DNA from: Euryarchaeota archaeon UBA439
Lineage (GTDB): Archaea > Thermoplasmatota > Poseidoniia > Poseidoniales > Thalassarchaeaceae
Direction of reading: 5' to 3'
Length of the DNA: 64,000 nucleotides
Assembly (NCBI GenBank): GCA_002497245.1
Contig: DANB01000011.1
Span: forward strand, 72,515 to 136,514
Under the pieces are notes generated by a model. That model had not been told where the DNA came from. It searched no databases and worked only from the letters and a program-made list of their open reading frames with translations. This document shows positions 18,200-28,738 of the stretch, piece by piece. The translations under genes and the position numbers were made by a program. Position 1 is the first letter of the stretch, and every line of letters begins with the position of its first letter.

Positions 18200-19855
18200 A
18201 TGAAGTATGTTGTAGTCACGGGAGGCGTCTTGTCAGGACTAGGTAAAGGGATTACAGCGAGTAGCATAGGAGTATTACTGAAATCCGCAGGACTGAGCGT
18301 CACTTCTGTAAAGATTGACCCTTATCTGAATTGTGATGCTGGAACGATGTCGCCGTTCGAACACGGCGAGGTATATGTTTTGGATGATGGGGGAGAAGTT
18401 GACTTGGATTTAGGGAATTATGAAAGATTTCTAGATATATCATTAACCAAGGATAATAACATAACTACAGGTAAAGTTTACCAATCTGTGATTGAAAGAG
18501 AGAGGAGAGGTGACTATCTTGGTAAAACTGTACAGGTCATCCCGCATATTACAAATGAAATTCAAGAGTGGATAGAAAGAGTTGCTAATACACCGAGTGA
18601 CGGGACAAATAATACTCCAGATGCTTGTGTAATTGAATTAGGAGGGACTGTAGGGGATATTGAAAGTGCACCGTTTATAGAAGCCTTAAGGCAGTTCCAG
18701 TTTAGAGTTGGAGAAGAAAATATTTGCTTTGTCCATGTGAGTTTAGTACCTGTAATGGGGCCTGTTGGGGAACAAAAAACAAAGCCAACTCAACATACTG
18801 TAAAAGAACTGAGAGGGCTGGGTATTATTCCAGATATTCTTGTTTGTAGATCAGAGAACCCATTAGACGAAGAAACAAGGGTGAAGTTGGCAGCTTTTTG
18901 TCATGTATCTCCAGATGCCGTGGTTTCAGCTCATGATGTATCGAATATATATCGGATTCCAATTCTATTAGAAGAACAAGGAGTTAGTGATGTACTTTCA
19001 AAAGAAATTGGTTTTGATTTACCAAAAACAAGGCCTCTTTTAGATGATTGGATAAGAATGGCTGAAACCGTAGATAATCTTGAAGAAGTAGTAAAAATTG
19101 CTATGGTTGGTAAATATACTGGACTGTCAGATTCATATCTCAGTGTGATCAAGGCATTACAGCATTCATCATTTGAGGTAAATCGTAAACTTCAAATTAA
19201 TTGGATAGAAGCAGAGAATCTAGACGAAAAGATAAAACAAGAAAATTATGAAAAATATACTGAGGCTTGGGATGCACTAAAGGATTCGGATGGAATACTT
19301 GTCCCAGGTGGTTTTGGAATCAGAGGCATAGAGGGCAAGATAAGGGCTGCAGAATATGCTAGAGTCAATAAAATACCATATCTTGGAGTTTGTCTTGGTT
19401 TACAAATTGCGACAATAGAATTCTGCAGAAATGTATTGGGTATGAAGGATGCAAACTCCACTGAATTTGATGAAGATACATCTCAACCAGCAGTAGTATT
19501 CATGCCAGAGATATCAAAGACACATATGGGTGGAACAATGAGGCTGGGGACAAAACCAACACCGTTTCTCGTAGAAGACTGTAAAATAAAGAGGCTTTAT
19601 GGAAATCAATCACATGTTGATGAGAGACATAGGCACAGATACGAGGTAAATCCAGAACTAATCTCAAAAATTGAAAGTGCGGGATTAATGTATGTTGGCA
19701 AAGATGAAACTGGTCAGAGATGTGAAATTATGGAGTTAAAAGACCACCCATATTACGTCGGAACACAATATCATCCAGAATTTAAATCAAGACCGGGGAG
19801 GCCCAGTCCTCCGTTTTTGGGACTTTTAATGGCTTCAATAGGGCAAAAGATTTGA
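18200..19855 (+). CDS. pyrG: CTP synthase
   Basis: Converts UTP, ATP and glutamine to CTP. The N-terminal amidoligase domain (about 1-270) has the ATP loop SGLGKGI and the Mg/UTP region [11 protein letters not shown]. The C-terminal class I glutaminase (about 290-551) has the nucleophile GVCLGLQ and the His-Glu pair in QYHPEF. From the ATG at 18200 the protein begins MKYVVVTGG as in all homologues, which decides the start over upstream 18131 or 18173. Its 551 residues are standard. The gene pairs functionally with pyrBI further along the window. Confidence 0.97.
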   Translation: MKYVVVTGGVLSGLGKGITASSIGVLLKSAGLSVTSVKIDPYLNCDAGTMSPFEHGEVYVLDDGGEVDLDLGNYERFLDISLTKDNNITTGKVYQSVIERERRGDYLGKTVQVIPHITNEIQEWIERVANTPSDGTNNTPDACVIELGGTVGDIESAPFIEALRQFQFRVGEENICFVHVSLVPVMGPVGEQKTKPTQHTVKELRGLGIIPDILVCRSENPLDEETRVKLAAFCHVSPDAVVSAHDVSNIYRIPILLEEQGVSDVLSKEIGFDLPKTRPLLDDWIRMAETVDNLEEVVKIAMVGKYTGLSDSYLSVIKALQHSSFEVNRKLQINWIEAENLDEKIKQENYEKYTEAWDALKDSDGILVPGGFGIRGIEGKIRAAEYARVNKIPYLGVCLGLQIATIEFCRNVLGMKDANSTEFDEDTSQPAVVFMPEISKTHMGGTMRLGTKPTPFLVEDCKIKRLYGNQSHVDERHRHRYEVNPELISKIESAGLMYVGKDETGQRCEIMELKDHPYYVGTQYHPEFKSRPGRPSPPFLGLLMASIGQKI

Positions 19856-19857
19856 AA

Positions 19858-21000
19858 TTAATCAACAATTATTGGGAGTACTCTAGTAGTTCTATATCCT
19901 TGTAATACTTTCATATATTTTTTCTCAGAGAATCTATTATCCAACATTTCATCTCCGGTTTCTATACGTAAACGACGGACAGAAATCAATTTAGCGGGAG
20001 TAACTACACCTAATATATCATCAATTGGTATTTTTCTTAAAACACTAGGAGAAAGTTGTAAATTACCTCTCCCTATAAGGAAACCTTGGCCACCCATAGG
20101 AGACAAGAGCAAAGTAACTTCGCCATTGTGTGAAGATAAAATGTCAATTAGTTGTTCTTCATTAAGATCGGTTCCTACCTGTTCTTTACCCAATGTAGCA
20201 TCAATCCCTAGAACTGTCCCCTCAAAACCAATCATGTTAGAAATTGTTCTCAATGTCCCACCAGAACCCCAGATAACTAATCTATCATCATGAATTAACA
20301 ACTCTCGAATGTGATCTGCAAGTCCTTCTATTATCTCTTCTTCGCCTGTTGCCTCAACTCTCATTTTAGCACCTTGCATCCATCTGGGAGATGCAGGTGT
20401 CTTAACTTCGGCATACAATCTAACTACCCATTCGCCATTTCGATATTTATCTTCATCTAAATCAAGAACTTCGGTACTGGATAGTAACAAATCCCCATTC
20501 AACCATGACGAAAGTACTTCTGCACCAGCTTTAGGAGATGAAGCAAAACATCCAGAATGCATTTTAACACCACAAGGAATACCAATTACGGGTATACTAG
20601 ATTTATTTTGAGAATCTAAAGCCGATACTATATCTCGTGTGGTTCCATCACCACCAGCATACAGTATTAAATCAATATTTGAATCAATGAGCAGAGAGAC
20701 TAATGTGGAGGTATCAGACTGGCTTGTAAATCCTGGAGATTCATGAATTAAGTTGAAATTACCTATAGAGATATTATCAGGTATCCATTGGCTACCCATT
20801 CTTCCCTTGCTTGTATACCATTGGATATCTTTGTCATTATCATAAATTTTACTGAAATATAACAAGGCATCACTTACTCTTGGACCTGCCCTGTCTTCTG
20901 CACCCATTGAACGAGCAAAATTAGCTTGGCCATCTGAGCCCTTTAAGCCCAATCTACCGCCTAAACCAGCATCAGGATTAACCAACAAGCCAATGCGCAT
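19858..21000 (-). CDS. COG3199-type ATP-NAD/AcoX-like kinase
   Basis: Diacylglycerol/NAD-kinase superfamily protein of 380 residues. The substrate loop is AGGDGTTRD and the family [13 protein letters not shown] block follows. The C-terminus has [21 protein letters not shown] and LRIETGD. These are characteristic of the COG3199 predicted polyphosphate/ATP-dependent NAD kinase group. NADP formation by NAD phosphorylation is the expected activity, but it is known only by family. The stop lies two bases from the pyrG stop (convergent). It is divergent from carbamate kinase with a 56-base gap. Confidence 0.82.
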   Translation of the reverse strand: MRIGLLVNPDAGLGGRLGLKGSDGQANFARSMGAEDRAGPRVSDALLYFSKIYDNDKDIQWYTSKGRMGSQWIPDNISIGNFNLIHESPGFTSQSDTSTLVSLLIDSNIDLILYAGGDGTTRDIVSALDSQNKSSIPVIGIPCGVKMHSGCFASSPKAGAEVLSSWLNGDLLLSSTEVLDLDEDKYRNGEWVVRLYAEVKTPASPRWMQGAKMRVEATGEEEIIEGLADHIRELLIHDDRLVIWGSGGTLRTISNMIGFEGTVLGIDATLGKEQVGTDLNEEQLIDILSSHNGEVTLLLSPMGGQGFLIGRGNLQLSPSVLRKIPIDDILGVVTPAKLISVRRLRIETGDEMLDNRFSEKKYMKVLQGYRTTRVLPIIVD

Positions 21001-21056
21001 CATATCACTCGCAAAGGGCGTGTGTTAATATCAATACAGCCTACGGGTTTACCATA

Positions 21057-21965
21057 ATGCGTATCGTAATTGCACTTGGGGGGAACGCTCTTCTTCAGAG
21101 AGGGGATGAAATGACTGCTGATAATCAAAGAGAAAATATCAGAGTCGCCGTGAAAGCTTTAGCACCAATTATTGAGGAACATGAAGTAGTAATTAGTCAT
21201 GGAAATGGTCCTCAAGTTGGTCTTCTATCATTACAGTCTGCTGCTTACAAAGAAGTTGAAGAATATCCTCTTGATATTTTAGGTGCGCAAACTCAAGGGA
21301 TGATTGGTTATATGATTGAACAAGAATTAGGCAATCTTCTACCAATTGAAAAGCCTATTGCATCTATCCTAACAATGGTAGAAATAGACCCCGAAGACCC
21401 TGCATTTTCAAATCCAACGAAGCCGATTGGTCCAGTATATACTGAAGATCAGGCTAAAAATCTGGCAAAAATTAAAGGTTGGGACATTAAAAATGATGGA
21501 GAATATTGGAGAAGAGTTGTTCCTTCACCGGAACCTCATCGAATTTTTCAGTTAAGGCCTATTCATTGGTTATTGGAAAAGGGAACAGTGGTCATATGTG
21601 CAGGAGGTGGCGGAATTCCTACATCTTACGCTGAAAAGGGTAAATTAGAGGGAGTCGAGGTTGTAATTGATAAAGATAGAGCCAGTTCTTTACTAGCCTT
21701 CGAGTTAGATGCTGATTTACTCATTATGGCAACTGATACAGAAGGAGTTTACCTTGATTGGGGGAGCGATTTGGAAAGAATTATTTCAAAAACAACACCA
21801 GAAGAAATTAGAAAATATAAATTTGATAATGGTTCGATGGGGCCAAAAGTTGAGGCTGCCTGTACCTTTGTTGAACGCTCAGGACAAAGAGCAGCGATTG
21901 GATCTCTGAATGACATTCAAAAAATGGTGGATGGTTTAGCGGGAACACAATTTTTACTGGAATAA
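21057..21965 (+). CDS. arcC: carbamate kinase
   Basis: Catalyses ATP + carbamate = carbamoyl phosphate + ADP, reversibly. The 302-residue amino-acid-kinase fold starts with ALGGNALL and contains [38 protein letters not shown] and MGPKVEAA, all typical of ArcC. No arginine deiminase or ornithine transcarbamylase accompanies it, so the fermentative arginine pathway is not supported here. It may feed carbamoyl phosphate to aspartate transcarbamoylase (pyrBI at 29.8 kb) or generate ATP. No Shine-Dalgarno precedes the ATG, so it is probably leaderless. Confidence 0.93.
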   Translation: MRIVIALGGNALLQRGDEMTADNQRENIRVAVKALAPIIEEHEVVISHGNGPQVGLLSLQSAAYKEVEEYPLDILGAQTQGMIGYMIEQELGNLLPIEKPIASILTMVEIDPEDPAFSNPTKPIGPVYTEDQAKNLAKIKGWDIKNDGEYWRRVVPSPEPHRIFQLRPIHWLLEKGTVVICAGGGGIPTSYAEKGKLEGVEVVIDKDRASSLLAFELDADLLIMATDTEGVYLDWGSDLERIISKTTPEEIRKYKFDNGSMGPKVEAACTFVERSGQRAAIGSLNDIQKMVDGLAGTQFLLE

Positions 21966-22040
21966 CTTTTACATTTGTGATTAAATAAGCAAGGTATTCA
22001 TATCATTGTCGTGTCGGGATAGATTACGGAGGCGGAGTGA

Positions 22041-24005
22041 ATGTCGATGATACAAGTAAAAATCAATGACGAAGAAACACATGAATACGCATCCGGAATT
22101 ACTGCAGGAGATATCTTGCAGAATGTCTATGGGAAAAGAAGTGGTGCAGTAGCTGCAAATATTGATGGCATAGAAAGAGATATGTCATTTACAATCAACG
22201 AAGATTGTGAAATTGAGCCAATCTTAGGAGAATCAGAGCAGGGTTTGTACATTCTTAGGCACTCTTGCGCGCATCTACTTGCGCAAGCTGTTGTTGAAAT
22301 ATTCCCCGATGCTAAGCCTACAATAGGACCGCCTATTGAACATGGTTTCTACTATGACTTCCATATGAATCCAATAGGCGATGCTGATCTCAAAAAAATA
22401 GAAAAAAGGATGCAACAACTTGTTAGGGAAAATATTAAAATTCATAGAGAAGAATATGAAAATAGCGAATTAAGAGAAATGTTTCAAGGAAATAAATTCA
22501 AAATTGAAATCATGGATGATAAAATAGGAAATGAAGTCGGTTCAACCGCCTATAGACAAGGTGATTTTGTTGATTTATGTAGAGGCCCGCACGTACCATC
22601 AACTTCTCACCTTAGATGGTTCAAATTAACAAGTACGAGTCAGGCATATTGGAGAGCAGATAGGAATAGAGAACCCCTGACTCGAATTTATGGTATGTGT
22701 TATGCAACTAAAGAAGGGTTGAAAGAAAGACAAAGGCAAATCGAAGAAGCTAGTAAAAGAGATCATAAAAAAATTGGGAAGGAAATGGAGCTTTATATGA
22801 TCGATGAGATGATTGGAAAAGGCCTGCCAGTTTGGCTACCTAACGGAGAAATTCTAAAATCAGAAATAGAAAGATATGCATTGGAAACCGAAGATGAATA
22901 TGGGTATGATAGAGTTACAACTCCAGTTTTAGCGAAAAAAGAATTGTTCGAATGTAGTGGCCACCTCCCACATTATGCTGAAGGAATGTATCCTCCAATG
23001 GAAATGGATGATGGAACTTATTATCTAAAAGCTATGAACTGTCCAATGCATCACTTAGTTTTTAGTAATAAAAAAAGATCATATAGAGAACTTCCACTAA
23101 GAATTGCAGAGTATGGTACAGTGTATAGGAATGAAATGTCGGGAACTTTAGCAGGTCTATTAAGGGTCAGAATGTTATCAATGAATGATGCACACATCTA
23201 TTGTACCCTTGAACAAGTTGGACAAGAGGTTGCGAGTAATATAAAAATGGTTCAAGATTATTATTCATCATTTGGGTTTGAAAATTATCACTTCAGATTA
23301 TCGCTTTGGGACCCTGAAAATACTGATAAATACATCAAACAACCAGAAAATTGGAATTCTACTCAAAATCATCTAAGAAGAATATTGGATGAACTAAAGG
23401 TACCTTATGTAGAAGCAATCGGTGAAGCAGCATTTTATGGACCTAAAATCGACATTCAGTTTACAACAGCCTTAGGAAGAGAAGAATCGATGTCTACAAT
23501 ACAACTTGATTTTGCAGCTAAGGAACGTTTTGAACTTAGTTATAAAGATGAAAAGGGAGAAGAAAATGGTGAAGTATTTGTCATTCATAGAGCACCACTA
23601 TCAACTCATGAAAGATTTGTTGCATTCCTAACAGAACATTGGGCAGGAAACTTCCCTACTTGGCTATCACCCAAACAAATTCAAATAATTACTATTTCTG
23701 AGAAACAAAAAGAATATGCAAGAGAGGTTGAGAAGTCTTTAGCAGATATTGGAGTTAGAGTTTCTGTAGATGACTCAGACGCAACCATTGGGAAGAAAAT
23801 ACGTATGCATAGGAAAATGCGTCCCGCATATATGTTAATTCTAGGAGAAGACGAAGAAAAAGGAAAAACTGTTTCGATTAGAATTGATCGGAAAGGCGAA
23901 CCAAGAAGTGGAGAACAACGTAATGGAGTCCCTCTAAATGAATTCTTAGAAAAACTATCCGAAGAAATTACTTCTAGAAGTAAAGACTTATCATTAGTAA
24001 AATAA
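22041..24005 (+). CDS. thrS: threonyl-tRNA synthetase, bacterial-type
   Basis: Class II synthetase of 654 residues. Domain order: TGS (1-60), the N2 editing domain with HSCAHLLAQA (HxxxH zinc/editing motif) and LCRGPHVPST, then the catalytic core (KAMNCPMHH, MSGTLAGLLRVR, APLSTHERF) and an anticodon-binding domain. Most Euryarchaeota instead carry an unrelated DTD-like editing domain, so this gene looks bacterially derived. The start is well supported by GGAGG eight bases upstream of the ATG. It forms a likely operon with trhO, 16 bases downstream. Confidence 0.96.
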   Translation: MSMIQVKINDEETHEYASGITAGDILQNVYGKRSGAVAANIDGIERDMSFTINEDCEIEPILGESEQGLYILRHSCAHLLAQAVVEIFPDAKPTIGPPIEHGFYYDFHMNPIGDADLKKIEKRMQQLVRENIKIHREEYENSELREMFQGNKFKIEIMDDKIGNEVGSTAYRQGDFVDLCRGPHVPSTSHLRWFKLTSTSQAYWRADRNREPLTRIYGMCYATKEGLKERQRQIEEASKRDHKKIGKEMELYMIDEMIGKGLPVWLPNGEILKSEIERYALETEDEYGYDRVTTPVLAKKELFECSGHLPHYAEGMYPPMEMDDGTYYLKAMNCPMHHLVFSNKKRSYRELPLRIAEYGTVYRNEMSGTLAGLLRVRMLSMNDAHIYCTLEQVGQEVASNIKMVQDYYSSFGFENYHFRLSLWDPENTDKYIKQPENWNSTQNHLRRILDELKVPYVEAIGEAAFYGPKIDIQFTTALGREESMSTIQLDFAAKERFELSYKDEKGEENGEVFVIHRAPLSTHERFVAFLTEHWAGNFPTWLSPKQIQIITISEKQKEYAREVEKSLADIGVRVSVDDSDATIGKKIRMHRKMRPAYMLILGEDEEKGKTVSIRIDRKGEPRSGEQRNGVPLNEFLEKLSEEITSRSKDLSLVK

Positions 24006-24021
24006 ATATCGAGGTTTCTAT

Positions 24022-24861
24022 ATGGAAGAGGAGGAAATCGTAAATATTGCTGGTTATCGCTTTGTAAATCTAGATGATAGAGATGAGCTAAGACAACCTT
24101 TCCGATTTATTTGTGAAAAGCTAAATCTCAAAGGAACTATTTTATTGAGTAGGAACGGAATTAATTTCTTTCTTGCTGGAAATAAAAAATCTATAGATTC
24201 TTACATAGAATTCCTAGAATCTGATAAAAGATTCACCGATATACCATTAAAAATAAGTTACACCGATTATCAACCATTTAGAAGAATGCTTGTTAGACTT
24301 AAAAAGGAAATTATTTCATTAGGTTTAGATGAAGTTAGACCAGCAGAATTCACTGCACCTAATATCAAACCTCAAGATTTTAAGAATATGTTAGATAATA
24401 ATGAAGATATATTAATTCTAGATACAAGAAATGATTATGAAACTAGAGTGGGTTTATTTGAGAATGCAATTGATCTCAATTTATCAACATTCAGAGATTT
24501 TCCAGAAGCCATCTCAGACCTTCCTGAAGAGTATAAAACAAAACAAATAGTAATGTATTGTACAGGTGGAATCAGATGTGAAAAGGCATCAGTGGTAATG
24601 ATGAATGCAGGATTTGAAAATGTCAAACAATTAGAGGGCGGCATTCTTGGATATTTTGAAGAGACTGATGGTTCTTATTGGAATGGGGACTGTTTTGTCT
24701 TTGATCAAAGAGTTGCAGTAGATACCGATTTAAATGAAACAGAATACTCAATGTGCTTCGCTTGTAGAGAACCTCTAACGAAGAAAGAAAGAAGATCTAA
24801 TGATTATAAATTTGATTCTTATTGCCCATATTGTGTAGAAAAAAATAAAAATGACTCCTAG
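24022..24861 (+). CDS. trhO: tRNA uridine(34) hydroxylase TrhO (YceA family)
   Basis: Rhodanese-domain enzyme that in bacteria hydroxylates U34 of certain tRNAs with oxygen. An N-terminal ferredoxin-like domain (about 1-100, GTILLSRNGINFFLAG) is followed by a rhodanese domain with DTRNDYE and the active loop CTGGIRCEKAS. The C-terminus has a cysteine-rich zinc-like motif (CFAC, CPYC). Its 279 residues match the short form of the family. GAGGTT precedes the ATG. Its pairing with thrS puts two translation genes of bacterial character together. Its stop overlaps that of the convergent membrane protein by four bases. Confidence 0.88.
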   Translation: MEEEEIVNIAGYRFVNLDDRDELRQPFRFICEKLNLKGTILLSRNGINFFLAGNKKSIDSYIEFLESDKRFTDIPLKISYTDYQPFRRMLVRLKKEIISLGLDEVRPAEFTAPNIKPQDFKNMLDNNEDILILDTRNDYETRVGLFENAIDLNLSTFRDFPEAISDLPEEYKTKQIVMYCTGGIRCEKASVVMMNAGFENVKQLEGGILGYFEETDGSYWNGDCFVFDQRVAVDTDLNETEYSMCFACREPLTKKERRSNDYKFDSYCPYCVEKNKNDS

Positions 24862-26576
24862 ATTCTTCGTCTAAGGTTCTCGATGATTTCATCAGTTTCT
24901 CCTAATAATGAAAGTGTAGAGTCTATATCTCCTTCATCTAATAATTTCTTACATCCAGAAATTTTGCTCTCAGCGTTCATTCTCATTGGATCATTGACTT
25001 TAATGTTAGAAGAATCTAGTTTTTTTCTTAAGTCAATCCACTCACTTTCTACGAATGTGTATAATTCTAAAGCCTCTGATTTTGATTTTTCATATATTTG
25101 AAGATCTTTTGTAAGTGATTCTAAAAGTCTAGATGCTTCAACCCACTGTTCTAAATCTACTTTATCTTCAATATTCTTCAATTCGTTTCTCCACCCATCA
25201 CCAGATTGGCCAGTAGGAAATCTTGCAATCAATTTTTTCCTCTGCCTAAGTGCGCGTTGTACTTTTTGCATGGATTCAGAAACCTTATTTATATCTCTGA
25301 TAATACTTGTAGCCAATCCTTTAGCAAGTGAAGAATTGCCTGAATCTAATGCATTCTTTGACTCTAATAATCTCTCTTTAGTACTAATTGAGAAACTGTC
25401 ATCAACATCTTGGATTGCCTTTTCTGCTTCGATTATTGCTTCTTTGGCTTCTATTGTAGTAGCTTCTAAACTGTCAAGATGTCCGGAAACTGAAGATGCT
25501 ATCTTAATTGCTTCAATTGGATTCTCCGATTCAAGTGCTTCCTTTGCAGAATCAATTATATTTTTTATTGAGTCTAATTGGATCTGTTGAATATTAGAGA
25601 TTAATTCTTCAGCACCTGCAATTTCATCAACTGCATTTTGCCAATATTGAATTACCTCCTCGGACTTCTTTTTGGAAAGCCGGAAAAATATCTCTGCTTC
25701 CCTTAGTGACCCGAAATCAGATTCTTTTTCTCCAGATTCAAATGCCTCTCTTGGACCGTTTATTCCAGGGGCTATGGATTCTGCTTTCTTCAAAAATAGA
25801 TAAGTTTCTTGTTTTATGTCATCTAAGTCTCTAGTCAACGCTTGAACTCTTTCAATTTCTTCTTCAGCGAGTGATATTGCCTCCATGCCTCTCTCAGGAT
25901 CATTCCAACATTCCTCTCTTGCTTTCTTCAAAATTGAAGAGGCTTGTTCTAGAGAGATTCCTTTGCTTCGTAATAGTAATACTTGCCCTTCAACGGTATC
26001 AAGTTTCTTGATGAATTTTTTTCTTGATTTGTGATTCATATCCTTGGATAATAAGTCAGGAGCCATAGTAACTAATACACAAATTAAGACAAATAAATAA
26101 ACGTACATTTCCGACGAAATGGAATACATAATTGAGGCTGCAAATGCGAGTCCGAGAAAACTAGTCAGTCCTCTCCATCTTCTAGATGAATGAGTTATAG
26201 AAAGGTTTTTTCTAGCAACAGACCAAAGAAATATTGCTAATAGAAAATATATTAATCCCGATATTAAAGCGTCATTATATTCGATATTAGAGACTGATAA
26301 TGCTAACAAACTAGGATAAGAGATATTAGCAATTACACCTAATCTAGATCTCTGAATTAGTCCATAATCAATCAAGTCAATTACAACTAATGAAGAAATA
26401 AATATCATAGATATTGGGCCTAAGCGAGGTAATAGCTCTGGCGAACCAAATAAACCAGAGAATAACCACCAGGATGCAGAAAAAATAAGTAAAAAAGTTA
26501 CAGATAATGCTATTCTTTCAACTCGAACTCTATGATCTCGAATCACTCGATCAGGGTAGTCGGGTAGTAGAATCAC
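24858..26576 (-). CDS. membrane protein with long cytoplasmic coiled coil
   Basis: I do not recognise the family. The 572-residue product starts at a GTG (26576). The first 175 residues hold about six hydrophobic segments. The remaining 400 are almost entirely charged helix (Glu, Lys, Ser, Leu heptads with SLEATTIEAKEAIIEAEKA-like stretches), predicted as long coiled coil. No enzymatic motif is visible. Possible roles are scaffold, envelope-to-cytoplasm tether or stress sensor, all inference. The neighbour downstream is trhO (convergent); upstream on the same strand is a secreted protein 52 bases away. Confidence 0.75.
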   Translation of the reverse strand: MILLPDYPDRVIRDHRVRVERIALSVTFLLIFSASWWLFSGLFGSPELLPRLGPISMIFISSLVVIDLIDYGLIQRSRLGVIANISYPSLLALSVSNIEYNDALISGLIYFLLAIFLWSVARKNLSITHSSRRWRGLTSFLGLAFAASIMYSISSEMYVYLFVLICVLVTMAPDLLSKDMNHKSRKKFIKKLDTVEGQVLLLRSKGISLEQASSILKKAREECWNDPERGMEAISLAEEEIERVQALTRDLDDIKQETYLFLKKAESIAPGINGPREAFESGEKESDFGSLREAEIFFRLSKKKSEEVIQYWQNAVDEIAGAEELISNIQQIQLDSIKNIIDSAKEALESENPIEAIKIASSVSGHLDSLEATTIEAKEAIIEAEKAIQDVDDSFSISTKERLLESKNALDSGNSSLAKGLATSIIRDINKVSESMQKVQRALRQRKKLIARFPTGQSGDGWRNELKNIEDKVDLEQWVEASRLLESLTKDLQIYEKSKSEALELYTFVESEWIDLRKKLDSSNIKVNDPMRMNAESKISGCKKLLDEGDIDSTLSLLGETDEIIENLRRRI

Positions 26577-26628
26577 AATTAATCACAATGTGTTATGACT
26601 CATGAGTGCTGCGGATATTTGTTTCAGA

Positions 26629-28734
26629 TTATGGCCTTTGAGAATCTACTCCCCAGAGCTTATTCACAATAATAACAAATAATGATAAAAATACAAAGAC
26701 TAACAAAACTGTTTGTATTGGTTTTTGCCAAGATGGTTCAACTGGAATGTTAGATTCAATATTTATTTGACCATTCTCTCCTGCACTCTCACTCTGCCAC
26801 TTAAAGTATGTACTGATCGGAGTCGAACTGCTCAACTCAAAACTCAATTCTACATCGAAATATCCGGGAGAGTTAGAATTTGCAGCGGGCACTCCAACGA
26901 ATGGCCCACATTGACTATCTACACAAAACTGCCCAGACCCAGATGATGCTCTATTATTTTTCAGAGATGCTGAAAATAAAACCGTGTTCCCCTCAATTAG
27001 TTTACCATCAATTTCGGTAGAAATCAATTCAATATCTACACCCAAACTTGGAGAAATTGCTAATCCAAATGCAAGATTCTGATGATTCAAAGAAGAATCA
27101 TATGCATCTATACTAAAGACATGAGTCCCAGAAGTAAACGGTCCAAGAGTCATTTTATCTATTTGATTCATTGTAACATTATCAAGAATTATTCCATTAT
27201 CAATTGATAAAGACCACCTGGTATCATTAATTGAATCTAAATCGTCAAAAGACTGTTGTAGAGAGATTGTAATTAAATCCCCCTCTCTAGCTAGATTATT
27301 AGATGAAATCGATTGATTATTGATTATTAAGTCGGGAACTATTGTTGGCCCTATACCATCCAAAACAATTATTTCCCATTCTTCATAAATCGTATTTCCG
27401 GCATCATCAGAAATTGTCAGATTAACTGACCATGATGTAGGGGGCTTAGCTTTATGACGTTCAGAAAGATTTAGATGAAGCCCGTTTACATTATCATTTT
27501 GATAAAATGCATCGGAGAAATCAAGATTATTTACATCTCTATGAATATAATTAGGAGTCTTATTTGATATAATTTTAATATCCACAGGTGATTCAGAATT
27601 AGGGTCATTTGCTGAAATATTAAATGAAATACTTGTATCTGATTTAACTGCTATAGATTGATTAATATCAAATGTGATTATCTCATTATTTTCATTTATG
27701 TAAGAGATTACTGATTCCCAAGTTGGGAAAATAGAATCAATTACTATCTCCTCATACCATGTATCTGTAACATTAAACCAATCTTTACAATACATAGCTA
27801 TGCTAGCAACATCTCCTTCTTGAAAACCATAATCTTGAGAAATGAAACTTAGATTAGAGCCATAGTGCGTCAAAACAAGAGTATCATTATTTGACAATGT
27901 CCACCATTGTTGATTATTATCTAAAGTACTATCATCACATTCTCCATAATATAATGTATTAGAGGTTAAAGTAATCATTGTTCCAGTTGAAGTTCTGTAA
28001 CCCAAAGCATTGGGCATTTGATTATTAGAAATTGTTACTCGAATATTACTTGCAACATTTGCTTCAGAGCGATTTACAATAAATTCACCGGGTTCTCCAG
28101 AAAATATTTCTCCCATTGCACTATATGTGTATTCCCAATCTGCTGGAAGAAAAATCATTAACGGAACTTCTTCAACTAATGAACCGACCCTGGGGAAATC
28201 AATAATTCTAGTAACACGACTATCTGTATGCCCTATCAAATCAGTTGACTCATTCCACCCCCATGTGGAGTTTTCTAATTCTATTGGACCTGCCACTACT
28301 TTAGACGTAAGTAAATTAACTCCTTGGGGCGAATAAAGAGGATTATAATCAAAAATACAGCAACCACCATTTTCAGAATTGGTCCAGTTTCTTTCTGTAC
28401 GAAATAATTGGTCAAATAAATCTGATTCATTTGAATCAATAAAGCCATCAGAGTTTCCTAGATGGATATCAATTTGAGCCCTAAGTCCTAATTCCGAATT
28501 CAGAAGAAGATCGGTTCCAATCTGATCAGAGAGGATTATAGATGACTCCCAAGAGGCATTAAATTCTGAATTAACTTCTATTTCATCTTCTATAATAAAT
28601 TTCGAATAACCTGTAATTGAAGAAAGAATATCTTCATCACTAATATTTTGATCAGCTGTAGCACTAACAGAAGTGTTATTCAAGCTAAAAATAACTAGGA
28701 ATACCAATAAAAATGATAATGTATTTTTGTTCAT
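26629..28734 (-). CDS. secreted, C-terminally anchored surface protein
   Basis: 701 residues from the ATG at 28734. It has a signal peptide (MNKNT then LLVFLVIFSL, cleavage near SVSA), a long beta-rich ectodomain with many N-x-S/T sequons and Ig-like strand patterns (for example DDAGNTIYEEWEI), and a single C-terminal membrane helix followed by KLWGVDSQRP. Two Cys pairs near the C-terminus (CVDSQCG) could form disulfides. There is no catalytic signature. It lies four bases after the GHMP sugar kinase gene, so glycan and surface-protein genes are probably co-transcribed. Confidence 0.78.
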   Translation of the reverse strand: MNKNTLSFLLVFLVIFSLNNTSVSATADQNISDEDILSSITGYSKFIIEDEIEVNSEFNASWESSIILSDQIGTDLLLNSELGLRAQIDIHLGNSDGFIDSNESDLFDQLFRTERNWTNSENGGCCIFDYNPLYSPQGVNLLTSKVVAGPIELENSTWGWNESTDLIGHTDSRVTRIIDFPRVGSLVEEVPLMIFLPADWEYTYSAMGEIFSGEPGEFIVNRSEANVASNIRVTISNNQMPNALGYRTSTGTMITLTSNTLYYGECDDSTLDNNQQWWTLSNNDTLVLTHYGSNLSFISQDYGFQEGDVASIAMYCKDWFNVTDTWYEEIVIDSIFPTWESVISYINENNEIITFDINQSIAVKSDTSISFNISANDPNSESPVDIKIISNKTPNYIHRDVNNLDFSDAFYQNDNVNGLHLNLSERHKAKPPTSWSVNLTISDDAGNTIYEEWEIIVLDGIGPTIVPDLIINNQSISSNNLAREGDLITISLQQSFDDLDSINDTRWSLSIDNGIILDNVTMNQIDKMTLGPFTSGTHVFSIDAYDSSLNHQNLAFGLAISPSLGVDIELISTEIDGKLIEGNTVLFSASLKNNRASSGSGQFCVDSQCGPFVGVPAANSNSPGYFDVELSFELSSSTPISTYFKWQSESAGENGQINIESNIPVEPSWQKPIQTVLLVFVFLSLFVIIVNKLWGVDSQRP

Positions 28735-28738
28735 CTTT

